Source: JBHJHK01 sp050330975
Lineage (GTDB): Bacteria; Pseudomonadota; Gammaproteobacteria; Competibacterales; Competibacteraceae
Direction: 5' to 3'
Assembly: GCA_050330975.1 (NCBI GenBank)
Contig: JBHJHK010000280.1
Coordinates: 1 to 39,717, forward strand
DNA length: 39,717 nucleotides
The translations under genes were made by a program, and so were the position numbers. Under the pieces are notes generated by a model that searched no databases, had not been told where the DNA came from, and was given only the letters and a program-made list of their open reading frames with translations. Positions 1 through 7,900 of the stretch are shown here, piece after piece (position 1 is the stretch's first letter; every line of letters begins with the position of its first letter).

Positions 1-77
1 ACGCCCCCCAAGGCCGCCAGGCGGGCGGCTGTCGTCGCGGGTTCTGCCCCTTGGTGGGGAAAAATGGGCGATGACAT
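1..77 (-). CDS. possible N-terminus of an unidentified protein, cut by the window edge
   Basis: An ATG at 75-77 opens a minus-strand frame that stays open for 25 codons to the left edge; it begins MSSPIFPHQGAEPATTAARL. It lies just past the terminator of the formate dehydrogenase operon, so it would need its own promoter, and I see neither a convincing one nor a strong ribosome-binding site. The fragment is too short to assign to a family. It could be a real downstream gene or a chance open frame. Confidence 0.25.
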   Translation of the reverse strand, partial: MSSPIFPHQGAEPATTAARLAALGG

Positions 78-102
78 CAGACCGGGCCCCAGGACAAAGG
101 CC

Positions 103-144
103 AAAAAGACGCGCGCCACACCTCAATTGGAGGTGTGGCGCGCG
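103..144 (-). terminator. strong intrinsic terminator of the formate dehydrogenase operon
   Basis: A perfect 15-bp inverted repeat (110-124 with 130-144, loop AATTG) is followed on the minus strand by a run of five T (complement of 103-107). It lies 34 bp beyond the stop codon of the cytochrome b subunit gene, which is where the leftward operon should end. On the plus strand the stem is not followed by a T run, so it is oriented for leftward transcription. Confidence 0.9.
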
Positions 145-177
145 GTGGACGGCAATGGAGTGGATGGTGGGATGGTA

Positions 178-1242
178 TTAGGCGGGACGGGGCGGAGTCG
201 CAGGTGCCCCGCCGACGTCCTCCTTGGGTTGCACAGGGGTGGGCTTGACCCCTTTGGCCTCCAGCTCTTCCAGCCACAGGTCGTGGTGCTGCTTGGCCCA
301 GGCCACGTCCACCCGACCCGAGGTCATCCCCTCCAAGGCCCCCTCGGTGCCCAGGGTGGCGATGTAGATGTGCCCCAGGGCGACGGCGATCAACACCAAG
401 GCGCTGGCGGTGTGGATCAGGTGGGACACCTGCATGACGTCACGGGTTTGGCCGTACTGGGGGAAGTTGAGGATAAACCCGGTTATGATCATGGCCAAAC
501 CAAACACCACCAACAGCCAAAACCACACTTTTTCCCCACCGTTCATCCGACCCGCCGGGGGATGGGCGTGGCCCACCATACCGCCGCCCTTGGCAAACCA
601 GACCAAGTCGTGGCGGCTGGGGATGTTGTGGCGCATCCACAACACGATTTCCACCACCAGACCCACGGCGAAGAAGGGCCCCAGGTAGTTGTGGACGTTT
701 TTGGCCGCCAGGGCGTAGGCGGCAAAGGCGTCTTTACCGAGGATGGGGATCATCAACTCCCGGCCAAACAACAGGCTCAAACCCGTCACCGCCAGGATCA
801 AAAACAAGATGGCCGTGTACCAGTGGAGCACCCGCTCGAACAAAGGCCAGCGCTCTACGGTGAGGCCACTGCGCCCCCCTTCGAGGGTGATGGTGCCCCG
901 GATGAGGTAAAACACCCCGATGGCCGCCAGCATGGCGATGATGATGGCGCTGCCGAAAAACACCACCGGTCCCTGGCGCAGGGCGCGCCAGTTTTCACCG
1001 CCATTTTGAATCAACACGCTGGTCTCTTGGCCGGTGACGGCCGTGTAACCACTATTGCCCTGGCGCACGGCCCGCCAGAATTCCGAGCGCTGATTGACGT
1101 CGCCAGCGGCACTTTGGGCCGTGGCCTCATCCACCAACAACCACCCTGTCAGGGGCAACAACGCGGAGACGGCGAGCATCAGCAGCAGGAAACCCGCGCC
1201 CCACATGGTCTTGCGGCGCCAGTTTTGTTGGCGAGTCGTCAT
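178..1242 (-). CDS. formate dehydrogenase gamma subunit (membrane cytochrome b)
   Basis: This 354-residue protein is the diheme cytochrome b membrane subunit that takes electrons from the Fe-S subunit and reduces quinone. An N-terminal hydrophobic segment (about 15-37) is followed by a periplasmic stretch, another helix near 95-113, and the FdnI/FdoI-type four-helix core. Candidate heme-ligand histidines lie in RVLHWYTAILF, KNVHNYLGPFF and VSHLIHTASAL. It is longer than E. coli FdoI (211 aa), as is usual for the Shewanella/Azoarcus-type subunit with an N-terminal extension. The ATG is preceded by a strong GGAGGAGA ribosome-binding site. It is the last gene of the operon, 28 bp after the lipoprotein gene and just before the intrinsic terminator. 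The family assignment is secure; quinone type and physiological direction are inferred. Confidence 0.95.
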   Translation of the reverse strand: MTTRQQNWRRKTMWGAGFLLLMLAVSALLPLTGWLLVDEATAQSAAGDVNQRSEFWRAVRQGNSGYTAVTGQETSVLIQNGGENWRALRQGPVVFFGSAIIIAMLAAIGVFYLIRGTITLEGGRSGLTVERWPLFERVLHWYTAILFLILAVTGLSLLFGRELMIPILGKDAFAAYALAAKNVHNYLGPFFAVGLVVEIVLWMRHNIPSRHDLVWFAKGGGMVGHAHPPAGRMNGGEKVWFWLLVVFGLAMIITGFILNFPQYGQTRDVMQVSHLIHTASALVLIAVALGHIYIATLGTEGALEGMTSGRVDVAWAKQHHDLWLEELEAKGVKPTPVQPKEDVGGAPATPPRPA

Positions 1243-1270
1243 GGGTTTCTCCTCCCGTTAGAACTGGGCA

Positions 1271-1471
1271 TTAGCGGTCGGTCTGGACCATCATGAAGCG
1301 CTGGCGCAGTTGCTCGTCCAGATTCTCGGATGTGGACTTTTCCAGCAGGGGATCCTCAGGGCCTTTGTAGACACCGGGTTCGTGGAGGGCGACACCCGGC
1401 TCTTCGCCACAGCCCCAAAGACCTAGTAACAGCAAAGCCGCCACGGCGGCCTTGGAAAATGACGCGTTCAC
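1271..1471 (-). CDS. small lipoprotein of the formate dehydrogenase operon
   Basis: This is a 66-residue protein read from a GTG at 1469-1471, chosen because GGGAGAGAG lies just upstream and because the signal peptide begins there (VNASFSKAAVAALLLLGLWGCG). The lipobox LWGC puts the lipidated cysteine at residue 21. The mature part is about 46 residues, acidic then basic, ending LRQRFMMVQTDR, with no recognisable domain. Small lipoproteins between the Fe-S and cytochrome b genes occur in related formate dehydrogenase loci; a role in assembling or anchoring the periplasmic complex is only an inference. A longer open frame through the upstream repeats exists but has no plausible start. Confidence 0.75.
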   Translation of the reverse strand: MNASFSKAAVAALLLLGLWGCGEEPGVALHEPGVYKGPEDPLLEKSTSENLDEQLRQRFMMVQTDR

Positions 1472-1525
1472 AGTGCTCTCTCCCGGGCGGGGCCACAACC
1501 GCCGTGGCCCCGCCATCTTTTGTCG

Positions 1526-1604
1526 GGCGCCGTAGGCCTTTTTGGATTCAGACCGGGGCGCCGTAGGCCTTTTGGGGTTTAGACCGGGGCGCCGTAGGCC
1601 TTTT
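1526..1604 (-). repeat. three-copy 31-bp tandem repeat over the 3' end of fdh3B
   Basis: The 17-mer GGCGCCGTAGGCCTTTT (plus strand) occurs at 1526-1542, 1557-1573 and 1588-1604, with an exact period of 31 bp. The copy at 1588-1604 encodes the end of fdh3B (KAYGAPV, stop codon 1579-1581). The other two lie beyond the stop, so the coding end of the gene has been copied into its 3' untranslated region. The spacers between copies are also similar. The pattern indicates tandem duplication by slippage or unequal crossover, with the first stop codon preserved. Confidence 0.9.
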
Positions 1605-2169
1605 CCCAGCCCCAGGTTTGGGGACGGGTGCCGCGGCGGACGATGCGCCGGCGGTAGATGTCGGCCACGATGTCGCCGTCGCCGGCCAGCAGGGCCTTGG
1701 TGGAGCACATCTCGGCACACAGGGGCAACTTGCCCTGGGCCAGGCGGTTGGCGCCATACTTCTCGTATTCCGCCAACGAGTTGTCTTCCTCGGGACCCCC
1801 GGCGCAGAAGGTGCACTTGTCCATCTTTCCCCGCACCCCAAAGGCCTGCTGTTGGGGATACTGGGGAGCGCCAAAGGGGCAGGCGTAAAAGCAATACCCG
1901 CAACCGATGCACTGGTCTTTGTCGTGGAGCACCACCCCTTGATCAGTGGTGTAAAAGCAGTCCACGGGGCACACCGCCGAACAAGGGGCGTCGGTGCAGT
2001 GCATACAGGCCACCGAGATGGACTTCTCCCCCGGCTCGCCGTCGTTGAGGACGACGACACGCCGGCGGTTGACCCCCCAGGGCACTTCGTTTTCGTTTTT
2101 ACAAGCAGTGACACAGGCGTTGCACTCGATGCAGCGCTCGGCGTCGCACAAAAATTTCATCCGGGCCAT
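1579..2169 (-). CDS. fdh3B: formate dehydrogenase iron-sulfur (beta) subunit
   Basis: This 196-residue ferredoxin-like subunit carries electrons from the catalytic subunit to cytochrome b. Four cysteine clusters are visible: CIECNACVTAC near residues 13-23, CMHCTDAPCSAVCP, CIGCGYCFYACP, and the CTFC...CAEMC set that completes the fourth. It is shorter than E. coli FdoH/FdnH and lacks their C-terminal membrane anchor, matching the short FDH3-type beta subunit. It has no signal peptide, as expected for export together with the Tat-dependent catalytic subunit. The start ATG follows GGAGGAA. It begins 22 bp after the fdhA stop. Its 3' end lies in a 31-bp tandem repeat that leaves extra copies of its last codons downstream. 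Confidence 0.95.
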   Translation of the reverse strand: MARMKFLCDAERCIECNACVTACKNENEVPWGVNRRRVVVLNDGEPGEKSISVACMHCTDAPCSAVCPVDCFYTTDQGVVLHDKDQCIGCGYCFYACPFGAPQYPQQQAFGVRGKMDKCTFCAGGPEEDNSLAEYEKYGANRLAQGKLPLCAEMCSTKALLAGDGDIVADIYRRRIVRRGTRPQTWGWEKAYGAPV

Positions 2170-2191
2170 GGTGTGTTCCTCCAGAGGTCCC

Positions 2192-5065
2192 TTAAGCAGC
2201 GCTGATCTGACACAGGGAGCACTTGGTCTCCTGCATCTGGGTCACGGAATCGTAGCCGTAGGTGAAGACGGTATTACAAGCTTCCCCCAGCACGTAGGGG
2301 TCACAACCCTGGGGATACTTGTGCCGCCGGTCCTGGCCTTGGAAGTGGCCGCCGAAGTGGAAGGGGGTGAACACCACACCCCGGTCCACCCGCCGGGTGA
2401 CCATGGCCTTGACCTTGATCTTCGAGCCCTCGGGACCCATCACCCACACCATCTGACCGTCGAGGAGGCCCCGGTCGTTGGCGTCGGCGGGGTGGATCTC
2501 GACGAACATATCCTGCTGGAGCTCGGCCAGCCAGGGGTTGGAGCGGGTCTCGTCGCCGCCACCCTCGTACTCCACCAGGCGACCGCTGGTGTGGATGAGG
2601 GGGAACTCCTTGCTGTAGTCCGTGGCCTGGATACCGGCGTAGCGGGTGGGCAGGCGGTAGAAGGACTTGCGGTCTTCGTAGGTGGGATACTTTTCCACCA
2701 ACTCGTAGCGGGAGGTGTAGAGGGGCTCCCGGTGGATGGGCACGGGGTCGGGGAAGGTCCACACCACCGCTCGGGCCTTGGCATTGCCAAAGGGGGCGCA
2801 GCCGCGCTGCAGCGCCACCCGCTGGATGCCGCCGGAGAGGTCGGTCTTCCAGTTTTTGCCCTCGGCGGCGGCCTTTTCCTCGGCGGTGAGGTCGTCCCAC
2901 CAGCCGAGTTGTTGCAGCATCGCGGCGGTGAACTCGGGGTAGCCGTCTTCGATCTCGGACCCCTTGGAGAACGAGCCCTCGGAGAGCAAATTCACCCCGT
3001 CGCGCTCCACCCCAAAGCGGGCCCGGAAGGTGAGTCCCCCCTCCATGACGTGCTTGGAGGTGTCGTAGAGGTTGGGGGTGCCGGGGTGCTTGAGGTCCGC
3101 CGTCCCCCAGCAGGGCCAGGGCAGGCCGTAGAAGTCCCCGTCGGCGGGGCCGCCCTCGGCCTTGAGGGAGGTGGTGTTGAAGGTGTGCCAGTTCTGCTGG
3201 TGCTGCTTGATGCGTTCGGGACTCTGGCCGGTGTAACCCACGGTCCAGATGCCGCGGTTGAACTCCCGGGTGATGTCCTCGATCAAGGGCTCGTCGCCGT
3301 TGAGCTGGATGTTCTTGACCAGCTCGGCGCCAAAGCCCAGCTTCTTGGCTAGCAGGTAGGCGATGGTGTGGTCGGGCTTGGCCTCCCACAGGGGATCGAT
3401 GACCTTGGAGCGCCACTGGAGGGAGCGGTTGGAGGCGGTCACCGAGCCGTAGGTCTCAAACTGGGTGGTGGCCGGCAACAAATAGACGTTGTCGGTGCGG
3501 TCGTGCATCACCGCCGACACCGTGGGATAGGGGTCGATGACCACGAGAAGGTCTGCCTTCTCCATGGCCTTTTTCATCTCCGCACCCCGGGTCTGGGAGT
3601 TGGGGGCATGGCCCCACAGCACCATGGCCCGGACGTTGTCCTTCTGGGCGATATTGGCCTTGTCCTCCAAGATCCCGTCGATCCAGCGGGACACGGGAAT
3701 GCCCTTGGTGTGCATGGGGCTGCTGTCGCCCTCGTAGGCCGCTTGGTCGAAGCGGCCCTGGACCCACTCGTAGTCCAGACCCCAAACCGTAGACCAGTGC
3801 TTCCAGGCTCCTTCGGACAGGCCGTAGTAGCCCGGCAGGGTGTGGGACAGCACCCCCAAATCCGTGGCGCCTTGGACGTTGTCGTGGCCGCGGAAGATGT
3901 TGGTGCCACCCCCCGCCACCCCCATGTTCCCCAAAGCCAGCTGGAACACGCAGTAAGAACGGGTGTTGTTGTTGCCGATGGTGTGCTGGGTACCGCCCAT
4001 ACACCAGATAAAGGTACCGGGGCGATGGTCGGCCATGAGCTTGGCGGCCTGGTACACCGACTCTTTGTCGGCGCCGGTGACCCGCTCCACCTCTTCGGGG
4101 TTCCACTTGGCCACCTCGGCGCGGATCTCGTCCATGCCGTAGACCCGCTGGTCGATAAAGGCCTTGTCTTCCCAACCGTTTTCAAACACGTGCCACAGCA
4201 TGCCCCAGACGAAGGGCACGTCGCTGCCGGGGCGAATGCGCACGTAGTGGTCGGCATGGGCGGCGGTGCGGGTAAAGCGGGGGTCGACGACGATGAGCTT
4301 GGCGCCCTTTTCCTTGGCCCGGAAGACATGCTGCAACGACACCGGATGGGCCTCGGCGGGGTTGCCACCGATGATGAACATGGCCTTGGCGTTGTGCATG
4401 TCGTTGTAGGAATTGGTCATCGCCCCGTAACCCCAGGTATTGGCGACGCCGGCGACGGTGGTGGAGTGGCAGATGCGAGCCTGGTGGTCGACGTTGTTGG
4501 TGCCCCAAAGCGCTGCGAATTTTCTAAACAGGTAGGCCTGCTCGTTGTTGTGCTTGGCAGACCCCAGCCAGTACACCGAGTCGGGGCCGGACTCCTCGCG
4601 GATGGCCAGCATCTGGTCGCCGATTTCATCGACGGCCTGCTCCCAGGAAATCCGGGTCCACTGGCCGTCCACCATCTTCATGGGGTACTTGAGGCGGCGC
4701 TCGCCGTGGCCGTGCTCCCGGAGCGAGGCGCCCTTGGCGCAGTGAGCCCCCAGGTTGAAGGGGTGGTCGAAGGCCGGTTCCTGGCCGGTCCACACCCCGT
4801 TTTGCACCTCGGCATAGACCCCGCAACCCACGGAGCAGTGGGTGCACACCGAGCGCACCACGGTGGTTTCCCCCTGGCGGGCGGAGAGGTCAGTGGCGGC
4901 CTCGGCGCGCTTGGTGAGGCTGGGCTGGAGGGCGGCGGTGAGGGCAGCACCCCCCATGGCCAACCCCGAGTTGCGCAAAAAAGCCCGGCGGTCGACGGTC
5001 AGGCCGCGGCCAAAGCCCTGGAGGGCAGCTGCAGCGGCGTTGGACTGGCGTTTTCTCAGTTTCAT
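2192..5065 (-). CDS. fdhA: formate dehydrogenase catalytic (alpha) subunit, cysteine type
   Basis: This molybdopterin enzyme oxidises formate to CO2. The 957-residue protein has a Tat signal (DRRAFLRNSGLAMGGAAL; Arg26-Arg27) and an N-terminal [4Fe-4S] motif with Cys74, Cys77, Cys81 and Cys109. The active-site motif is RICHSTTVAGVANTWGYGAM, where the metal ligand is Cys199 encoded by TGC rather than the selenocysteine of E. coli FdnG/FdoG. The C-terminal region has the molybdopterin-dinucleotide-binding fold. I chose the ATG at 5063-5065 because GGGAGA lies at good spacing; an ATG eight codons upstream (5089) has no ribosome-binding site. The protein is presumably exported to the periplasm, co-folded with Fdh3B. 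Mo versus W cannot be told from sequence. Confidence 0.96.
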   Translation of the reverse strand: MKLRKRQSNAAAAALQGFGRGLTVDRRAFLRNSGLAMGGAALTAALQPSLTKRAEAATDLSARQGETTVVRSVCTHCSVGCGVYAEVQNGVWTGQEPAFDHPFNLGAHCAKGASLREHGHGERRLKYPMKMVDGQWTRISWEQAVDEIGDQMLAIREESGPDSVYWLGSAKHNNEQAYLFRKFAALWGTNNVDHQARICHSTTVAGVANTWGYGAMTNSYNDMHNAKAMFIIGGNPAEAHPVSLQHVFRAKEKGAKLIVVDPRFTRTAAHADHYVRIRPGSDVPFVWGMLWHVFENGWEDKAFIDQRVYGMDEIRAEVAKWNPEEVERVTGADKESVYQAAKLMADHRPGTFIWCMGGTQHTIGNNNTRSYCVFQLALGNMGVAGGGTNIFRGHDNVQGATDLGVLSHTLPGYYGLSEGAWKHWSTVWGLDYEWVQGRFDQAAYEGDSSPMHTKGIPVSRWIDGILEDKANIAQKDNVRAMVLWGHAPNSQTRGAEMKKAMEKADLLVVIDPYPTVSAVMHDRTDNVYLLPATTQFETYGSVTASNRSLQWRSKVIDPLWEAKPDHTIAYLLAKKLGFGAELVKNIQLNGDEPLIEDITREFNRGIWTVGYTGQSPERIKQHQQNWHTFNTTSLKAEGGPADGDFYGLPWPCWGTADLKHPGTPNLYDTSKHVMEGGLTFRARFGVERDGVNLLSEGSFSKGSEIEDGYPEFTAAMLQQLGWWDDLTAEEKAAAEGKNWKTDLSGGIQRVALQRGCAPFGNAKARAVVWTFPDPVPIHREPLYTSRYELVEKYPTYEDRKSFYRLPTRYAGIQATDYSKEFPLIHTSGRLVEYEGGGDETRSNPWLAELQQDMFVEIHPADANDRGLLDGQMVWVMGPEGSKIKVKAMVTRRVDRGVVFTPFHFGGHFQGQDRRHKYPQGCDPYVLGEACNTVFTYGYDSVTQMQETKCSLCQISAA

Positions 5066-5131
5066 AGAAGCAATTCTCCCGATGGCCATTGGGATGGGAT
5101 GGGGGTTCGCGGAGGGGAGACCGAACCCGGC

Positions 5132-5335
5132 CTACAGGTCTGCCGTCTTGTAGTAGTCGGCGACGTGGCGCGTCAGCTGGTAACCGGCTGAGCTTTGGGT
5201 CGCGGCGCTGGTCTGGGGTTGGGGGGCGGGGGTGCTGCCTTGGGCGACATTGACAGCGGCGACGACGGCGCCCAGGGCGAGGGTGTTGCGCAAGAAGCCG
5301 CGGCGATCGACCTTTGGCGATGGAGTGCAGGACAT
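5132..5335 (-). CDS. small Tat-signal protein of formate dehydrogenase loci
   Basis: This 67-residue protein begins MSCTPSPKVDRRGFLRNTL, a Tat-type signal with Arg11-Arg12 and the consensus RRGFL, followed by a hydrophobic stretch, a Pro/Gln/Ser/Thr linker and the end GYQLTRHVADYYKTADL. Its size, Tat signal and YY-containing tail fit the small formate-dehydrogenase-region Tat-target family (TIGR02811), which sits directly upstream of fdhA. The function is unknown; it may be a small subunit or a Tat co-substrate. I chose the ATG at 5333-5335, which follows AGAGGA; a longer frame starting at 5404 would bury the Tat signal. Confidence 0.85.
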   Translation of the reverse strand: MSCTPSPKVDRRGFLRNTLALGAVVAAVNVAQGSTPAPQPQTSAATQSSAGYQLTRHVADYYKTADL

Positions 5336-5408
5336 GGCGGAGGGTCCTCTAGGTGACTTTTCTGGGGAAAACCGTGCGGGCACGGCGACTGACAAAGCCA
5401 ACAACGCC

Positions 5409-6005
5409 CTAGACCGGCATGGCCAAGTAGCGCTGCTCCAGGGCGAAGAAGGCTTCGCCCAAACGGCCGACGGCGCGGTAGAACCGCGCCGTCTCGGCCC
5501 GTTGCAAATCCTTGAAAAACCGGTCTAGCCAGGGCGCCAAGTGGCGGTCGAAAAACCGCGCTTGGTGGAGGCTCAAGTCGCAATCGTTCCCCAAAAGCGC
5601 CATGACCTCGCAGAGGAAGGCGGCGTGGTCCTCGGGTTCGGCGACTTGGTCTTGCCGGGCGATGCCCAAGGCCGCCAAGTCCTGGCGCAGCAGCGCCAGG
5701 GGTTTCTCCATGAGAAAGCCCGTTTGATACCACGAACCGTAGGGGACCAATTCGCCGCGGCCAAGGCCGATGAACAACTTGTGGTATTCCCGGTCGACGG
5801 CGGCCACGTCCAGCTGTTGGGCGGCCTCTTTGAGGGCCGCCCACGCCCCGGGCAACCCCGGCAACTGGGGGTCCTCGGCCTCGATGGCGCCGAGGCGCGC
5901 CTTCATGGCGGCGTCGGGGGGAGTCCGCAACAAAGCCGCCAACAGGGCGTAGGTCGCCTGGCGCAGGGAATCATCGGAAGCTTCACCGGGAGCCGGATCG
6001 GTCAT
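5409..6005 (-). CDS. TorD/DmsD-family molybdoenzyme chaperone
   Basis: This 198-residue, all-helical protein of the TorD/DmsD family has the family core EYHKLFIGLGRGELVPYGSW, followed by YQTGFLMEKPLALLRQDL, and a later DHAAFLCEVMALL helix. Such proteins bind the Tat signal of a cognate molybdoenzyme and hold it in the cytoplasm until the cofactor is inserted. Placed just upstream of the Tat-signal genes, it is probably the chaperone for FdhA or its small Tat partner. The ATG has no strong ribosome-binding site, but the family alignment begins near this start. It is the first gene after a 194-bp gap with a promoter-like sequence, so it may head its own transcript. Confidence 0.9.
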   Translation of the reverse strand: MTDPAPGEASDDSLRQATYALLAALLRTPPDAAMKARLGAIEAEDPQLPGLPGAWAALKEAAQQLDVAAVDREYHKLFIGLGRGELVPYGSWYQTGFLMEKPLALLRQDLAALGIARQDQVAEPEDHAAFLCEVMALLGNDCDLSLHQARFFDRHLAPWLDRFFKDLQRAETARFYRAVGRLGEAFFALEQRYLAMPV

Positions 6006-6088
6006 GGTAGCGGTATAGTTGGGTGCTGTCGGAGATTGAGCGACGGAACTTTATCGGATACGACGAGGATAATCCTTCTTCTGCCCAA

Positions 6089-6117
6089 TAGTTACACGCC
6101 TGTGCACTTTCTTGCAA
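6089..6117 (-). promoter_or_regulatory. candidate sigma70 promoter for the TorD-fdh operon
   Basis: On the minus strand TTGCAA (6112-6117) is followed after 17 bp by TAACTA (6089-6094), in the 194-bp, relatively AT-rich gap before the TorD-like gene, leaving a leader of about 80 nt. The fit is moderate and read by eye. The gap shows no clear terminator for the ferredoxin gene upstream, so some read-through is likely. Confidence 0.4.
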
Positions 6118-6199
6118 CGGCTGCTTTTTCCCCATCATCCATTGGCATAGGTGGTCATCTATAGTTTTCCGAATTGTCATTCCCCAATCACTGGGGGCC

Positions 6200-7852
6200 T
6201 CAGCGGGTGATGAGGGGGTTCAAATCGGCCTTGAACATATCCTTGACCCGGCAGTCGCCGCACATCTGCAGCCGCCGTTTGGCCTCGGGGTCCTGGAACA
6301 TCCGATGGCCCTCGAGCTTGGCGGTCATGCGCTCGATCACCGAGCGGGTGGCAAAGGGGACACCGCAGCTGATGCAGTGGAAAGGGGGCTCTTCGTTGAG
6401 GGTGCGGCGGCGATCCCGGGGCGCCTTGTCCCACCACAGGCGCTGGCGGCGGGTGATGGCATTTTCCGGACAGGCGGTTTCGCACAACCCGCACTGGACG
6501 CAGTTGGCCTCGAGAAAATCCAAGCGGGGCAGGTCGCCGCCGTCGAACAGGGCCTTGGCGGGACATACCGAAACGCAGGCCATACACAGGGTACAGGCGT
6601 CGCGGTCGACGATGACTTCGCCAAAGGGGGCGTGGAGGGGCAACGGGGTTTCCCCGCTGGTCATGTCCGCCTGGGCCGCCAGCCAGTCCAAGGCGGTGAG
6701 GAGGCTGCGCCGCTTGTCATCGCTGCCGGCGTGGGCCGAGGCCAACCAGTATTCCGGGGTGACGGCGGCCTCGTGGGCGGCATGGGAGAACCCCGCGGGG
6801 TCGGTCCAGGCCACCACCCCCTCGGGAAGCCCCAACCCCGCGAGGGCTGCGGCGACCACCTCCCGCTGGTTCTCCAGGGCGGTGAAAACCTGTGGGGGGA
6901 GGTCGGGGGGCGCCAACAGCAGTACTCGCCGGGCACCGTAGGCCAGGGCGTTGAGCCACAGCTCGGGGCCGGCGGCGCCGATTTCTTCCAGCTCCAAAGG
7001 CAATACGTGACCCGGCAACTCGACTTCGGCCAAGGCCTCCCGCCCGGCGCCGTCGCAGAACAACACCCGGGGATCCAATCCCCCCGCCTCCCGGTAGTGG
7101 CGCAGCAGCAACCGCAACCGGTCTAGGGTATCCGCCGGGCGCGGATAGCGGTAAGTGATAGCGCCCGTGGGGCAGGCGCTGGCACAGCTGCCCCCTCCCT
7201 GGCAATAGTAGGGGTCGATGGCGATGCGCTCCACCAACGCGGTGAGGGCGCCGGTGGGACAGGTGTCCAAACAGCGACGACACCCCGCCAAGCCACTGCG
7301 GCCAAAGGCGCAGATATCGGGGTCGTAGCTGAAGTATTTCGGCTTGTCGAACTCCCCCACCATCTCCGGCAGCTCGGCCAAAGCGGCGGCTAGGGCTGCC
7401 TCGTCTCGGGGGGCGTAGTAGCCGAAGGGGGGGACGGCAAAGTTCAACAACGGCGTTGCCCCCAAATCCAGGACCAGATCGATAGCCCCCTCCTCCCCCC
7501 AGGGGGCCAAGGGCACGGACTCGCCACCCCCCTCTAGGGTCAGGGCAAAGGCCCCCAAGTGACCCTTGAGGGCGGGGGTCAAGCCCCGGGCCTGGAAGAT
7601 TCCCCCCGGGGGGTGTAGGGAAGCGCGAAGGTCCTCGGCGGGGTCGGGGTCGGTGACCAGCAGCGCCCATTGCAAAGTGTCGGGCATGTTGGCCGTGACC
7701 CCCTGAACCCGGGCTCGGGGACTGATGACCAGCAGCCTTCCCTCGGAGTGGTAGGTCACAAGACTCGTGGGCTCGACGGCCCACTGGGCCACCGCCGCCA
7801 AGGCCGCGTCCCGGGCTTGGCGGTCGGTGGCGGCTTGGGATGTATCGTTCAT
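6200..7852 (-). CDS. multi-[4Fe-4S] cluster protein of formate dehydrogenase loci
   Basis: This 550-residue cytoplasmic protein has several ferredoxin motifs. A first pair is near Cys181/191/194/198 and Cys217/223/227 (CRRCLDTCP and CASACPTGAI). A classical 2x[4Fe-4S] ferredoxin domain follows at Cys420/423/426/430 and Cys451/454/457/461. Two further CxxC pairs near the C-terminus (493/496 and 531/534) look like a zinc or cluster ribbon. The middle (about 240-400) resembles no cluster domain and may be an HdrD/CoB-like or regulatory segment. Proteins of this layout are regular neighbours of FDH3-type enzymes in Shewanella and relatives, where a role in electron transfer or maturation is presumed but, as far as I know, not established. 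The GAGG upstream is distant, so the exact start is less certain than the frame. Confidence 0.9.
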   Translation of the reverse strand: MNDTSQAATDRQARDAALAAVAQWAVEPTSLVTYHSEGRLLVISPRARVQGVTANMPDTLQWALLVTDPDPAEDLRASLHPPGGIFQARGLTPALKGHLGAFALTLEGGGESVPLAPWGEEGAIDLVLDLGATPLLNFAVPPFGYYAPRDEAALAAALAELPEMVGEFDKPKYFSYDPDICAFGRSGLAGCRRCLDTCPTGALTALVERIAIDPYYCQGGGSCASACPTGAITYRYPRPADTLDRLRLLLRHYREAGGLDPRVLFCDGAGREALAEVELPGHVLPLELEEIGAAGPELWLNALAYGARRVLLLAPPDLPPQVFTALENQREVVAAALAGLGLPEGVVAWTDPAGFSHAAHEAAVTPEYWLASAHAGSDDKRRSLLTALDWLAAQADMTSGETPLPLHAPFGEVIVDRDACTLCMACVSVCPAKALFDGGDLPRLDFLEANCVQCGLCETACPENAITRRQRLWWDKAPRDRRRTLNEEPPFHCISCGVPFATRSVIERMTAKLEGHRMFQDPEAKRRLQMCGDCRVKDMFKADLNPLITR

Positions 7853-7900
7853 GGGAATAGGTGGCCTCGTGGGATCGCGTGGCTGACCTGGGCGGGGACT

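Noticed and set aside
64..1296. 410-codon plus-strand frame opposite the cytochrome b gene
   Set aside because: It is the antisense shadow of a well-supported gene in GC-rich DNA; it is rich in Gly, His and Gln and has no recognisable domain.
3368..5191. 607-codon plus-strand frame opposite fdhA
   Set aside because: It is an antisense shadow of fdhA with GC-skewed composition, no ribosome-binding site and no family resemblance.
6218..6228. GGTTCAAATC resembling a tRNA T-loop
   Set aside because: It lies inside the 3' end of the iron-sulfur protein gene with no tRNA-like arms around it.
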